Assembly: GCA_003509785.1 (NCBI GenBank)
Contig: DOMY01000289.1
Span: 1 to 5,858 of the forward strand
Length of the DNA stretch: 5,858 bases
Reading direction: 5' to 3'
Source of the DNA: Gemmobacter sp.
GTDB taxonomy: Bacteria; Pseudomonadota; Alphaproteobacteria; Rhodobacterales; Rhodobacteraceae
Under the pieces are notes generated by a model. The model had not been told where the DNA came from and did not search any database. It saw only the letters and a list, made by a program, of their open reading frames with translations. Shown here piece after piece: positions 1 through 5,858 of this stretch. Each line of letters opens with the position of its first letter. Within the stretch, counting starts at the first letter, position 1. A program made the translations under genes and the position numbers.

Positions 1-1308
1 AATCCAGCGCAGCTGTCCGAGGCGGCGGCCAAGAACGCGGGCGGGTTCTTTGCCGATTGGGTGATGGAATCGGGGCCTGCCTTCCTGACCAAGGACACGA
101 CAGAGGATGTCATCATCCGCACCACGCTGGATCAGCAGATTCAGCGCAAGGCGGAAGATGCGCTGCAATATGTGTTCGATACCAAGGTGAAGGAAAGCAG
201 CACCGCCCAGGCCGCCATCGTGGTGATGAGCGCGGATGGCGCCGTGCGCGGCATGGTGGGCGGGCGCAAGATCGCGGCGGCGGGCAGTTTCAACCGCGCC
301 ACGCAGGCGCTGCGGCAGACCGGATCGGTGTTCAAGCCCTTCGCCTATGCCGCTGCGCTGGATCTGGGCTATACCCCGGCCGATTTCGTGGAAGACACGA
401 AGCTGACCATCAACATCAAAGGGTCCGGCCCCTGGACGCCTGAAAACTACGACAAGAAGTTCAAGGGCATGATTACCCTGACCCAGGCGCTGGCCGAAAG
501 CCGCAACATCCCTGCCGTGCGGATCTCCGAGGCGGTGGGGCGCAAGAAGGTGCGCGAGGTGGCGCAGGCCTTTGGCGTGAAAAGCGATCTGGCGGCGGGG
601 CCTGCGCTGGCACTGGGCGCTTCGGAAAGCACGTTGCTGGAAATGACGGGCGCCTATGCCGGCTTCCTGAACGGTGGGTCATCGGTCAAGCCCTATGGGC
701 TGGTGTCGCTGAAGCTGCAGGGTGATGATGCCGAGCTGATCGGGCAGGGCGGCGGCATCGGCGAGCGGATCATCAGCCAGGAAGCGGCGGAATATCTGAC
801 CTATATGCTGACGCAGGTGGTGCAGCGCGGCACCGGCACGCGGGCCCGGCTGGGCGATACGCCGGTGGCGGGCAAGACCGGCACCACCAATGCGGCGCGC
901 GATGCCTGGTTCATCGGCTTTTCGGCGCATTATGTGGTGGGCGTCTGGATGGGCTATGATGACAACCGCCCGCTGACCGGCGTGACCGGCGGCGGCCTGC
1001 CTGCCGAGATCTGGCACGAGGTGATGAAGCGGGTGCATGAAGGCATCCCGCCGACCAATCTGCTGATGAAGATCCCCGAGGCCAAGGCCGTGCCGCAAAG
1101 CGGTGTCAGCCCGTCGCAGCTGGATGCGGCGGCGGGCGCGGGTTCGGGCGGGGCTGCGGCAGGTTCGGGCAATGTGCCGGCGGCGCAGGGCGGTCAGGGC
1201 CAGCAGGCGCCGCAGGGGGCGCAGCAGCCGCAGCAGGGCGGCAGCACCGGCGATCCGCTGCAGGATGCGCTGCGCGAGGCTTTGGGCACCACCTCTGGCG
1301 TTTACTGA
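1..1308 (+). CDS. Class A penicillin-binding protein, PBP1A family (5' end outside window; transpeptidase domain complete)
   Basis: The frame is open from base 1 to the TGA at 1306-1308, giving 435 residues; the true start and the N-terminal membrane anchor and glycosyltransferase (GT51) domain lie upstream. The visible part is a penicillin-binding transpeptidase domain, which cross-links peptidoglycan stem peptides in the periplasm by acyl-serine chemistry. All three active-site motifs are present: SVFK with catalytic Ser109 and Lys112 (bases 325-336), SRN at residues 167-169 (499-507), and KTGTT at 292-296 (874-888). The segment before them (TTLDQQIQRKAEDAL) is the usual linker into this domain. 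GTG at 61 and ATG at 64 are internal codons, not starts, because homology-like sequence continues upstream. After the domain comes a Gly/Ala/Gln-rich tail. The stop overlaps the convergent lrgB by 7 bp. The family call is secure; which of the several class A PBPs of such bacteria this is (mrcA/ponA or a paralogue) cannot be told without the N-terminus. Confidence 0.95.
   Translation, partial: NPAQLSEAAAKNAGGFFADWVMESGPAFLTKDTTEDVIIRTTLDQQIQRKAEDALQYVFDTKVKESSTAQAAIVVMSADGAVRGMVGGRKIAAAGSFNRATQALRQTGSVFKPFAYAAALDLGYTPADFVEDTKLTINIKGSGPWTPENYDKKFKGMITLTQALAESRNIPAVRISEAVGRKKVREVAQAFGVKSDLAAGPALALGASESTLLEMTGAYAGFLNGGSSVKPYGLVSLKLQGDDAELIGQGGGIGERIISQEAAEYLTYMLTQVVQRGTGTRARLGDTPVAGKTGTTNAARDAWFIGFSAHYVVGVWMGYDDNRPLTGVTGGGLPAEIWHEVMKRVHEGIPPTNLLMKIPEAKAVPQSGVSPSQLDAAAGAGSGGAAAGSGNVPAAQGGQGQQAPQGAQQPQQGGSTGDPLQDALREALGTTSGVY
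1123..1254 (+). other. Low-complexity Gly/Ala/Gln tail of the PBP
   Basis: Residues from about 375 to 418 of the visible PBP are almost only Gly, Ala, Gln, Ser and Pro, with short runs such as GQGQQAPQGAQQPQQGG. They are followed by a short, helix-like end, DPLQDALREALGTTSGVY. The composition suggests a flexible periplasmic linker carrying a small terminal helix. Low-complexity C-termini are common in class A PBPs, so the linker is not remarkable; the function of the terminal helix is unknown. Confidence 0.7.
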
Positions 1309-2018
1309 AACAGCCGCAGGATCAGCGGCGCCAGAAAGGCGGTCAGCACCGCGTTCAACCCCATGCCGAGGCCCGCAAAGGCCCCGGCAGTGGCGTTCAC
1401 CTGAAACGCCCGCGCCGTGCCGATGCCATGCGCCGCCACGCCGGTGGCAAAGCCCCGCGCGCGCCAGTCACGGATGCGCAGCGCGTTCAGCAGCGGGGTG
1501 GTGCAGATCGCGCCGATGATCCCGGTCAGGATCACCAGCACGGCGGTCAGTGTCGGTGATCCGCCCAGCCGGTCGGATATCCCCAGCGCCACCGGCGCCG
1601 TGGCCGATTTCGGGGCGAGCGAGGCCAGGATCTCGCCCTCTACCCCCATGGCGCTGGCAATGGCGAGGGCAGAGACCACCGCCGTGGCCGATCCGGCCAG
1701 CAGGGCCGCGGCCAGTGGCAGCAGCACGCGGCGCAGCCGGGGCAGATTGTCCCACAGCGGCAGGGCCAGCGCGACGGTGGCGGGGCCGAGCAGGAAATGC
1801 ACGAACTGCGCGCCCTCGAAATAGGTGGCATAGCTCGTGCCGCTGATCTGCAGCAGCAATGCCAGCAGCAGCACTGCGATCAGCACCGGGTTCACCCAGG
1901 GCTTGCGCCCGGCGGCGCGGAAACAGGCATCCCCCATGGCATAGGCGGCCAGTGTCGCGGTCAGCCACAGCAGCGGGCCTTCGGACAGATAGCTCCAGAT
2001 CTCGGCAAAATCGGTCAT
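1302..2018 (-). CDS. lrgB: LrgB/CidB-family integral membrane protein
   Basis: The protein has 238 residues, a typical length for LrgB, and is strongly hydrophobic with several membrane segments (roughly residues 14-33, 43-60, 73-89, 97-122, 156-178 and 210-236). Family signatures are visible: FLLGPATVALALPLW near 75-89, the SLAPKSATAPVALGIS block near 133-148, GVAAHGIGTARAFQ near 193-206 and the closing GLGMGLNAVLTAFLAP. LrgB works with LrgA in the inner membrane. Relatives have been linked to control of murein hydrolases and lysis (Staphylococcus Lrg/Cid), to pyruvate uptake (Bacillus PftAB) and to glycolate/glycerate exchange in plant chloroplasts (PLGG1, an LrgA-LrgB fusion). The substrate here is unknown. 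The ATG start overlaps the lrgA stop as ATGA, which implies translational coupling, and GAGGAG lies 8 nt upstream. The stop TAA (1302-1304) sits inside the 3' end of the convergent PBP gene. Confidence 0.95.
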   Translation of the reverse strand: MTDFAEIWSYLSEGPLLWLTATLAAYAMGDACFRAAGRKPWVNPVLIAVLLLALLLQISGTSYATYFEGAQFVHFLLGPATVALALPLWDNLPRLRRVLLPLAAALLAGSATAVVSALAIASAMGVEGEILASLAPKSATAPVALGISDRLGGSPTLTAVLVILTGIIGAICTTPLLNALRIRDWRARGFATGVAAHGIGTARAFQVNATAGAFAGLGMGLNAVLTAFLAPLILRLFQ

Positions 2019-2374
2019 GCCTCCGGCTCCTCTGTGCCGGTCAGCCGGGCCACGGCGGTAAAGGCCAGCGCGCCTGCCGCAATCGCCAGCAGCGTCGATC
2101 CGACCAGCGCCAGAAAGATCGGCAGGCCCTGCGCCGCCAGCTTGTCCAGATGGCCCACAACCCCGGTGCCCGCAGGCACGAACAGCAGCGACAGATGCCC
2201 CAGGATGCCCTGCGCCACCGGGCGCACCAGGTCTACCGCTTTGGGAAAGGCGGCAAAGACCGCGATCAGCAGCAGCATCCCCAGCACCGGGCCGGGCAGC
2301 GGCAAGGACAGCGCCCGCGACAGGGTTTCACCAGCAAGTTGCGACAAGAGCAGGGTCAGCAGGGCAGGGATCAT
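2015..2374 (-). CDS. lrgA: LrgA/CidA-family membrane protein
   Basis: The protein has 119 residues, the usual size for the family, which resembles small holins. It shows the LrgA core: LPLPGPVLGMLLL near residues 24-36 and LSLLFVPAGTGVVGHLD near 62-78, between hydrophobic segments at about 24-44, 60-77 and 86-110. The C-terminus is short and acidic (TGTEEPEA). LrgA is the partner of LrgB in the inner membrane, and the two probably form one transport or lysis-modulating complex. The ATG at 2374-2372 is preceded by GGAG with 6 nt spacing, which fixes the start. The stop TGA overlaps the lrgB start by 4 bp, so the two are one operon. The gene follows the GFA-GNAT gene on the same strand after 61 bp without a visible terminator, so a longer transcript is likely. 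The family is clear; the substrate is not. Confidence 0.94.
   Translation of the reverse strand: MIPALLTLLLSQLAGETLSRALSLPLPGPVLGMLLLIAVFAAFPKAVDLVRPVAQGILGHLSLLFVPAGTGVVGHLDKLAAQGLPIFLALVGSTLLAIAAGALAFTAVARLTGTEEPEA
2027..2032 (-). promoter_or_regulatory. Ribosome-binding site of lrgB inside lrgA
   Basis: The minus strand reads GAGGAG, then 8 nt, then the lrgB ATG at 2018-2016. The site lies within the last codons of lrgA. It supports this start and independent or coupled re-initiation at the ATGA junction. A second GGAGG lies only 1 nt from the ATG, too close to be the functional site. Confidence 0.7.
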
Positions 2375-2395
2375 GGCAGGCTCCGGTTTCCTGCC
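2375..2395 (-). promoter_or_regulatory. Ribosome-binding site of lrgA in the loop of a predicted hairpin
   Basis: On the minus strand GGCAGG (2395-2390) and CCTGCC (2380-2375) are perfect complements. They enclose a 9-nt loop containing GGAG (2384-2381), and the stem ends at the base directly before the lrgA ATG. The Shine-Dalgarno role of GGAG is well supported by its 6-nt spacing. The regulatory role of the hairpin is inference, since a 6-bp GC-rich stem can arise by chance in such DNA. Confidence 0.5.
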
Positions 2396-2435
2396 GTCAA
2401 ACCTGCGCCAAAGCAGAGCCAGAGGGAAGGCCCCG

Positions 2436-3272
2436 TCAGGCCAGCATTTTGCGGAAGGTCAGGCTGGTGGGGCGGTGATAGCCGGGGTGGCAGGTTTCGG
2501 CGGTCTTGCTGAAACCCATGGCGGAAAATGCGGCGTGATTTTCCACCAGTTCCACCCGCACCTGCAATTCCAGCGCGGGCAGGCCAAGCGCGCGGGCGCG
2601 GCTTTCGGCCAGCAGAACCAGCCGCCGCGCCAGCCCCTGCCGCCGCGCCGCCGCCGCCGTGGCCAGCTTGCCGATATACAGCGCATCGGGTTTGATCGTC
2701 AGGAACACGCAGGCCAGCGGCTGTGGCCCGATCAGCCAGACCTCGCCCTCTGCCGCCTGCCGCTGGATATCCTCGGCGGTCAGCCGGTGCATGGACGATG
2801 GCGGGTCAATCCGCCCCTCCATGAAGGCAAAGGCCCTGCGGATCAGCGCCAGCACTGGCGCCGCGTCATCGCCGGGGCGCATCTGATGCGGTGGCGGATC
2901 GGCAAGCGCGGTCCAGCCCAGATGTTCGTCCATGCTCACCTCCTCATCCGCGCGAAAGGCAGAGGCATCATCCAGCGTGCCCGCATGAACCTGCACCTCG
3001 CCTGGAAACCTGTGCGAGCGATAGGCAAGGGGTGAACCACAGGTGGCGCAGCGATCCCAGAACACCCCGGGGCTGGTGCTATGGCTCTGCCGTGGCGGCC
3101 CTTCCCATGTCACAGCGCCCTCAGCCGCCGCCAGATAGCTGCCAAAACCCGCCCCGGTGGCGCGGCGGCAGAAGGCGCAGTGGCAATGCGCCGTCCACAA
3201 GGGCGCGGCGTCGATCCGGTAGCGCGTGGCGCCGCACAGGCAGCGGCCGGTGATGGGCAGGGGCATGGCCAT
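2436..3272 (-). CDS. Fusion protein: GFA/CENP-V-type zinc domain plus GNAT N-acetyltransferase
   Basis: One uninterrupted frame joins two domains (numbered from the possible TTG at 3308, 290 residues). Residues 19-140 are a GFA-like (glutathione-dependent formaldehyde-activating, Mss4-fold) domain, with zinc-ligand cysteines in CLC (23, 25), CHCAFC (42, 44, 47) and CATC (87, 90). Residues 143-290 are a GNAT acetyltransferase. Its acetyl-CoA loop is RRQGLA (222-227), and VENHAAFSAMGF (255-266) is the typical distal motif. Neither domain reveals its substrate, and most GFA proteins are not proven formaldehyde enzymes. The start is uncertain: ATG at 3272, ATG at 3266 and TTG at 3308 are all in frame and none has a well-spaced Shine-Dalgarno. 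I prefer 3272 because the GFA domain begins just after it. Met143 (2882-2880) sits exactly where a free-standing GNAT would start, so the gene may come from fusion of two neighbours. It is upstream of lrgAB and divergent from smc. Confidence 0.85.
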   Translation of the reverse strand: MAMPLPITGRCLCGATRYRIDAAPLWTAHCHCAFCRRATGAGFGSYLAAAEGAVTWEGPPRQSHSTSPGVFWDRCATCGSPLAYRSHRFPGEVQVHAGTLDDASAFRADEEVSMDEHLGWTALADPPPHQMRPGDDAAPVLALIRRAFAFMEGRIDPPSSMHRLTAEDIQRQAAEGEVWLIGPQPLACVFLTIKPDALYIGKLATAAAARRQGLARRLVLLAESRARALGLPALELQVRVELVENHAAFSAMGFSKTAETCHPGYHRPTSLTFRKMLA

Positions 3273-3308
3273 GGGCAAACTGTTGCCGGGGCCGGGCGGG
3301 CCGGTCAA

Positions 3309-3391
3309 TCCCTGCCATGGCGGATTGCGGCGGCGCGGTTGACTCGTTAGGGGGATGGCCCGACCATGGCGCCCCTTTACGGAGACATCCC
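3309..3391. promoter_or_regulatory. Divergent intergenic region between the GFA-GNAT gene and smc
   Basis: These 83 bases (up to 119 if the GFA-GNAT gene starts at 3272) must carry the promoters of both divergent genes. For smc there is a -35-like TTGACT at 3339-3344; 17 bp further on, GACCAT (3362-3367) is a poor -10 match, so the promoter call is weak. A short imperfect dyad, ATGG (3355-3358) and CCAT (3364-3367), flanked by GGGG and CCCC, lies between them. I see no convincing promoter for the minus-strand gene. Confidence 0.35.
3381..3384 (+). promoter_or_regulatory. Ribosome-binding site deciding the TTG start of smc
   Basis: GGAG lies 7 nt before the TTG at 3392-3394. The reading frame has no in-frame ATG or GTG between this site and the conserved SMC N-terminus, so the spacing and the homology-like start (RFTRLRLNGFKSF) agree on TTG. 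Confidence 0.75.
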
Positions 3392-5858
3392 TTGCGGTTC
3401 ACCCGCCTGCGACTGAACGGCTTCAAAAGTTTCGTCGATCCGACGGAACTGGTGATCCACGAAGGCCTGACCGGCGTCGTGGGGCCGAACGGCTGTGGCA
3501 AATCCAACCTGCTGGAGGCCTTGCGCTGGGTGATGGGCGAAAACCGCCCCACCGCCATGCGGGGTGGCGGGATGGAGGATGTGATCTTCGCGGGCACGGC
3601 CACCCGTTCTGCCCGGCATTTTGCCGAAGTGGCGCTGGTGATCGACAATGCCGAACGGCTGGCGCCCTCGGGGTTCAACGATGCCGATCAGCTGGAAATC
3701 GTGCGCCGCATCACCCGCGATGCCGGATCGGCCTACAAGGCCAATACCCGCGATGTGCGGGCGCGCGACATCCAGATGCTGTTTGCCGATGCCTCCACCG
3801 GGGCGCAATCGCCGGCTCTGGTGCGGCAGGGCCAGATTTCCGAACTGATCAACGCCAAACCCAAGGCCCGGCGGCGGATTCTGGAAGAGGCGGCGGGGAT
3901 CAGCGGGCTGTATCAGCGCCGGCACGAGGCAGAGCTGCGCCTGAACGCCACCGAACAGAACCTGTCGCGCGTCGATGATGTGCTGGAACAGCTGGCCAGC
4001 CAGCTGGCGACGCTGGCCCGTCAGGCCCGGCAGGCGGCGCGCTACCGCGAGATCGGCGAAGATCTGCGCCGGTCGGAGGGGATGCTGCTGTATCGCCGCT
4101 GGCGCGAGGCCGATCTGGCGCGGGCCGATGCCGAAACGCTGCTGCGCCGGCGCCTGCTGGGCGCGGTGCAGGGCGAACAGGCGGCGCGGGCCGCCACCAA
4201 GGCCCGTCAGGCCGCCGAAGACGTGCTGCCCCCCCGGCGCGAGGAAGAGGCGATTGCCGGGGCCATCCTGCAGCGGCTGATGGTGCAGCGCGATGCCCTG
4301 GCCGATCAGGAGGCCCGCGCCCGTCAGGCGATCGAGGCCTTGCGCGCCCGGATCACCCAGCTCAGCCGCGATATGGACCGGGAGACCGGCCTGAACCGCG
4401 ATGCCGGCGATACCATCGCCCGGCTGGACTGGGAGGCAGAGCAGCTGGCCCGCGCCCATGACGGCCATGACGACCGTTTGACCGAAGCGATGGAAACCGC
4501 CCGCGAAGCCGCGGCCATCCTGTCGGACCGCGAAGCGCAGCTGTCGGAACGCACCGAAGATATGGCGCGACTGGCCGCCCGGCATCAGTCGGCACAGCGG
4601 TTGCGCGCCGATACCGCCGCCACCCTGCAACGCGCCGAGGCCGAGGCCCTGCGGGCGCGCGATGCGGTGGAACTGGCCACCGAAGCGTTGGAACGCGCCG
4701 CCGAGGCGCAGGACAGCGCGACCGAAGCGCAGGAAGATGCCGTGGCCCAGGCCGAGGCGGCCGAAGAAGCGCTGGCCATGGCCGAAGAGGCCCGCGCCGA
4801 TGTGCAATCGCAAGAGGCCGAGGCCCGCGCCGCGCGCTCCGCCGCCGAGGGCGAGGCCAATGCGCTGGGCGCTGAAGTGGCCACGCTGGCCCGGCTGGTG
4901 GATCGCGAGGCCCGCGCAGGCGAACAGCTGCTGGACCGCCTGCAGGTGGCCCCGGGATACGAGGCGGCGCTGGGCGCCGCGCTGGCCGATGATCTGCGCG
5001 CGCCCGAGGTGCAGGTGGCCGATATCGGCTCCGGCTGGGTCGGCCTGCCGGATCTGGCGGATGTGCCGCCTTTGCCGCCTGGTGTGACGCCGCTGGCCGA
5101 TCATGTGCAGGTGCCCGATGTGCTGCGCCGCCGGATCGCCCAGATCGGCATCGTGGCGCCGGAACAGGCCACCGCTCTGCAGGCCGGTCTTCTGCCGGGC
5201 CAAAGACTGGTCAGCCTTGCGGGCGATCTGTGGCGCTGGGATGGCTTCCGCACGGCGGCGGCCGATATGCCCTCTGCCGCCGCGCTGCGCCTGCGTCAGC
5301 TGAACCGGCTGGCCCAGCTGCGGCAGGAACTGGCCGGGGTCAGCGACCGTGCCGCAGCGGCGCGGACGGCCCATGAGGCGCTGCAGGCCCGCCTGTCCGA
5401 TCTGGCGCGCAGCGATCAGCTGGCCCGCGATGCCCGGCGCAGTGCGGATGCGCGGGTGACCGAAGCAGGCCGCGCGCTGGCCCGGGCCGAGGCGGATCGC
5501 TCCATCGCCGCAGGCAAGCTGGAGGCTGCCCGTCTGGCCGTTTCGCGCTTTGAAGACGAGGCGATGGCCGCCCGTGCCCGGCTGTCCGAGGCCGATGGCA
5601 CCCTCGCCGCCCTGCCCGATCTGGAGGCCACCCGCGCCATGGTGGAAACCCTGCGCACGGCGGTCGAGGCCGCGCGCATCACCATGATGTCGCGCCGCTC
5701 TCAGCAGGACGAGGTCCGCCGCGAGGGCGAGGCCCGCGTGCGCCGCCAGCAAGAGGTGGCCAAGGAAATGGCCGGCTGGCGCCACCGGCTTGAAACCGCC
5801 GAACGCCGCAGCGCCGAACTGGCCGAACGCCGCGCCGAGGCTGAAGAAGAGTTGGCCG
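3392..5858 (+). CDS. smc: Chromosome segregation ATPase SMC (3' end outside window)
   Basis: The frame is open from TTG at 3392 to the right edge, giving 822 residues of a protein usually about 1150 long. SMC dimers, with ScpA and ScpB, form the bacterial condensin-like complex that organises and segregates the chromosome on the nucleoid. The N-terminal ATPase half-head holds Walker A GPNGCGKSN (31-39, Lys37), the R-loop area MRGGGMEDVIFAG (56-68) and the Q-loop LVRQGQISELINAKP (143-157), followed by RRRILEEAAGISG. Residues about 175-510 are the Ala/Glu/Arg-rich ascending coiled coil. Residues about 521-620 are the hinge, from PGYEAALGAAL to GDLWRWDGFR. The descending coiled coil begins near 630 and continues past the edge. 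The C-terminal half-head with the ABC signature and Walker B is not visible. TTG is chosen because of the GGAG 7 nt upstream and because the protein begins exactly at the conserved N-terminus. No frameshift or stop is seen. Confidence 0.96.
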   Translation, partial: MRFTRLRLNGFKSFVDPTELVIHEGLTGVVGPNGCGKSNLLEALRWVMGENRPTAMRGGGMEDVIFAGTATRSARHFAEVALVIDNAERLAPSGFNDADQLEIVRRITRDAGSAYKANTRDVRARDIQMLFADASTGAQSPALVRQGQISELINAKPKARRRILEEAAGISGLYQRRHEAELRLNATEQNLSRVDDVLEQLASQLATLARQARQAARYREIGEDLRRSEGMLLYRRWREADLARADAETLLRRRLLGAVQGEQAARAATKARQAAEDVLPPRREEEAIAGAILQRLMVQRDALADQEARARQAIEALRARITQLSRDMDRETGLNRDAGDTIARLDWEAEQLARAHDGHDDRLTEAMETAREAAAILSDREAQLSERTEDMARLAARHQSAQRLRADTAATLQRAEAEALRARDAVELATEALERAAEAQDSATEAQEDAVAQAEAAEEALAMAEEARADVQSQEAEARAARSAAEGEANALGAEVATLARLVDREARAGEQLLDRLQVAPGYEAALGAALADDLRAPEVQVADIGSGWVGLPDLADVPPLPPGVTPLADHVQVPDVLRRRIAQIGIVAPEQATALQAGLLPGQRLVSLAGDLWRWDGFRTAAADMPSAAALRLRQLNRLAQLRQELAGVSDRAAAARTAHEALQARLSDLARSDQLARDARRSADARVTEAGRALARAEADRSIAAGKLEAARLAVSRFEDEAMAARARLSEADGTLAALPDLEATRAMVETLRTAVEAARITMMSRRSQQDEVRREGEARVRRQQEVAKEMAGWRHRLETAERRSAELAERRAEAEEELA
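4952..5251 (+). other. SMC hinge (dimerisation) domain
   Basis: Residues 521-620 of SMC break the coiled-coil pattern. They start with PGYEAALGAAL, the usual hinge entry, and end with GDLWRWDGFR, after which coiled coil resumes (RLRQLNRLAQLRQEL). In well-known SMCs such as that of Bacillus subtilis the corresponding part is about 140 residues and ends in a glycine-rich stretch of the type GDVVNPGGSMTGG. Here it is about 100 residues and that glycine cluster is absent. The domain call is firm; the boundaries are approximate. Confidence 0.8.

Noticed and set aside
679..1098. Minus-strand open frame of 139 codons inside the PBP gene
   Set aside because: It is antisense to the conserved transpeptidase region and its product is His/Arg/Gln-rich with no recognisable domain.
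1313..1329. Short inverted repeat GCCGC/GCGGC near the PBP and lrgB stops as a possible terminator
   Set aside because: The stem is only 5 bp, lies inside lrgB coding sequence, and is not followed by a T run on the plus strand; on the minus strand only TGTTT follows, before the lrgB stop codon.
1797..3035. A 412-codon plus-strand open frame opposite lrgB, lrgA and the GFA-GNAT gene
   Set aside because: It crosses three well-supported minus-strand genes and their junctions and has no family-like motif or membrane pattern; GC-rich DNA produces such long chance frames.
3264..3273. Ten-base palindrome CATGGCCATG at the possible starts of the GFA-GNAT gene
   Set aside because: It arises from two neighbouring ATG codons spaced by GCC and is too short and GC-biased to call an operator without conservation.
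4680..4870. Repetitive GCC/GAG/GCG-rich stretch in smc as a possible DNA repeat
   Set aside because: It reflects the Ala/Glu-rich heptad pattern of the coiled coil and is not an exact nucleotide repeat.
3377..5785. An 802-codon open frame antisense to smc
   Set aside because: The predicted protein is dominated by Gly, Arg, Gln, His and Ala without any domain motif. It is the expected complement of a GC-rich Ala/Glu/Arg coiled-coil gene, and the plus-strand SMC frame is unmistakable.

Overview
The window is GC-rich, gene-dense DNA, most likely from an alphaproteobacterium of the order Rhodobacterales (Rhodobacter/Paracoccus-like). This rests on strong G/C preference at third codon positions, very tight gene packing, and an SMC protein whose compact hinge ends in GDLWRWDGFR, which I associate with that group from memory. 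No species can be named. I see no tRNA, rRNA, CRISPR array, insertion sequence or prophage gene.

Layout, left to right. (1) 1-1308, plus strand: the C-terminal 435 residues of a class A penicillin-binding protein (PBP1A family). The transpeptidase domain is complete; the glycosyltransferase domain lies upstream of the window. (2) 1302-2374, minus strand: an lrgA-lrgB pair with an ATGA overlap. lrgB runs 7 bp into the 3' end of the PBP gene, tail to tail. (3) 2436-3272 (possibly to 3308), minus strand: one reading frame encoding an N-terminal GFA/CENP-V-type zinc domain fused to a C-terminal GNAT acetyltransferase. It is followed after about 60 bp by lrgA and is probably on the same transcript. 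(4) A short divergent intergenic region of about 85-120 bp. (5) 3392-5858, plus strand: the first 822 residues of the chromosome-organising ATPase SMC, starting at TTG after a well-placed GGAG and running off the right edge.

The genes do not form one pathway. PBP1A (cell-wall synthesis) and SMC (chromosome segregation) are core housekeeping genes. The minus-strand block between them (GFA-GNAT, lrgA, lrgB) looks like a small accessory operon. LrgA/LrgB proteins have been described both as modulators of murein hydrolysis or lysis and as transporters of small carboxylates such as pyruvate and glycolate; the sequence alone does not decide between these.

I did not find a convincing undescribed multi-gene system. 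The points most worth a second look are the GFA-GNAT fusion, a hairpin that would hold the lrgA ribosome-binding site in its loop, and the compact SMC hinge that lacks the usual glycine-rich end.
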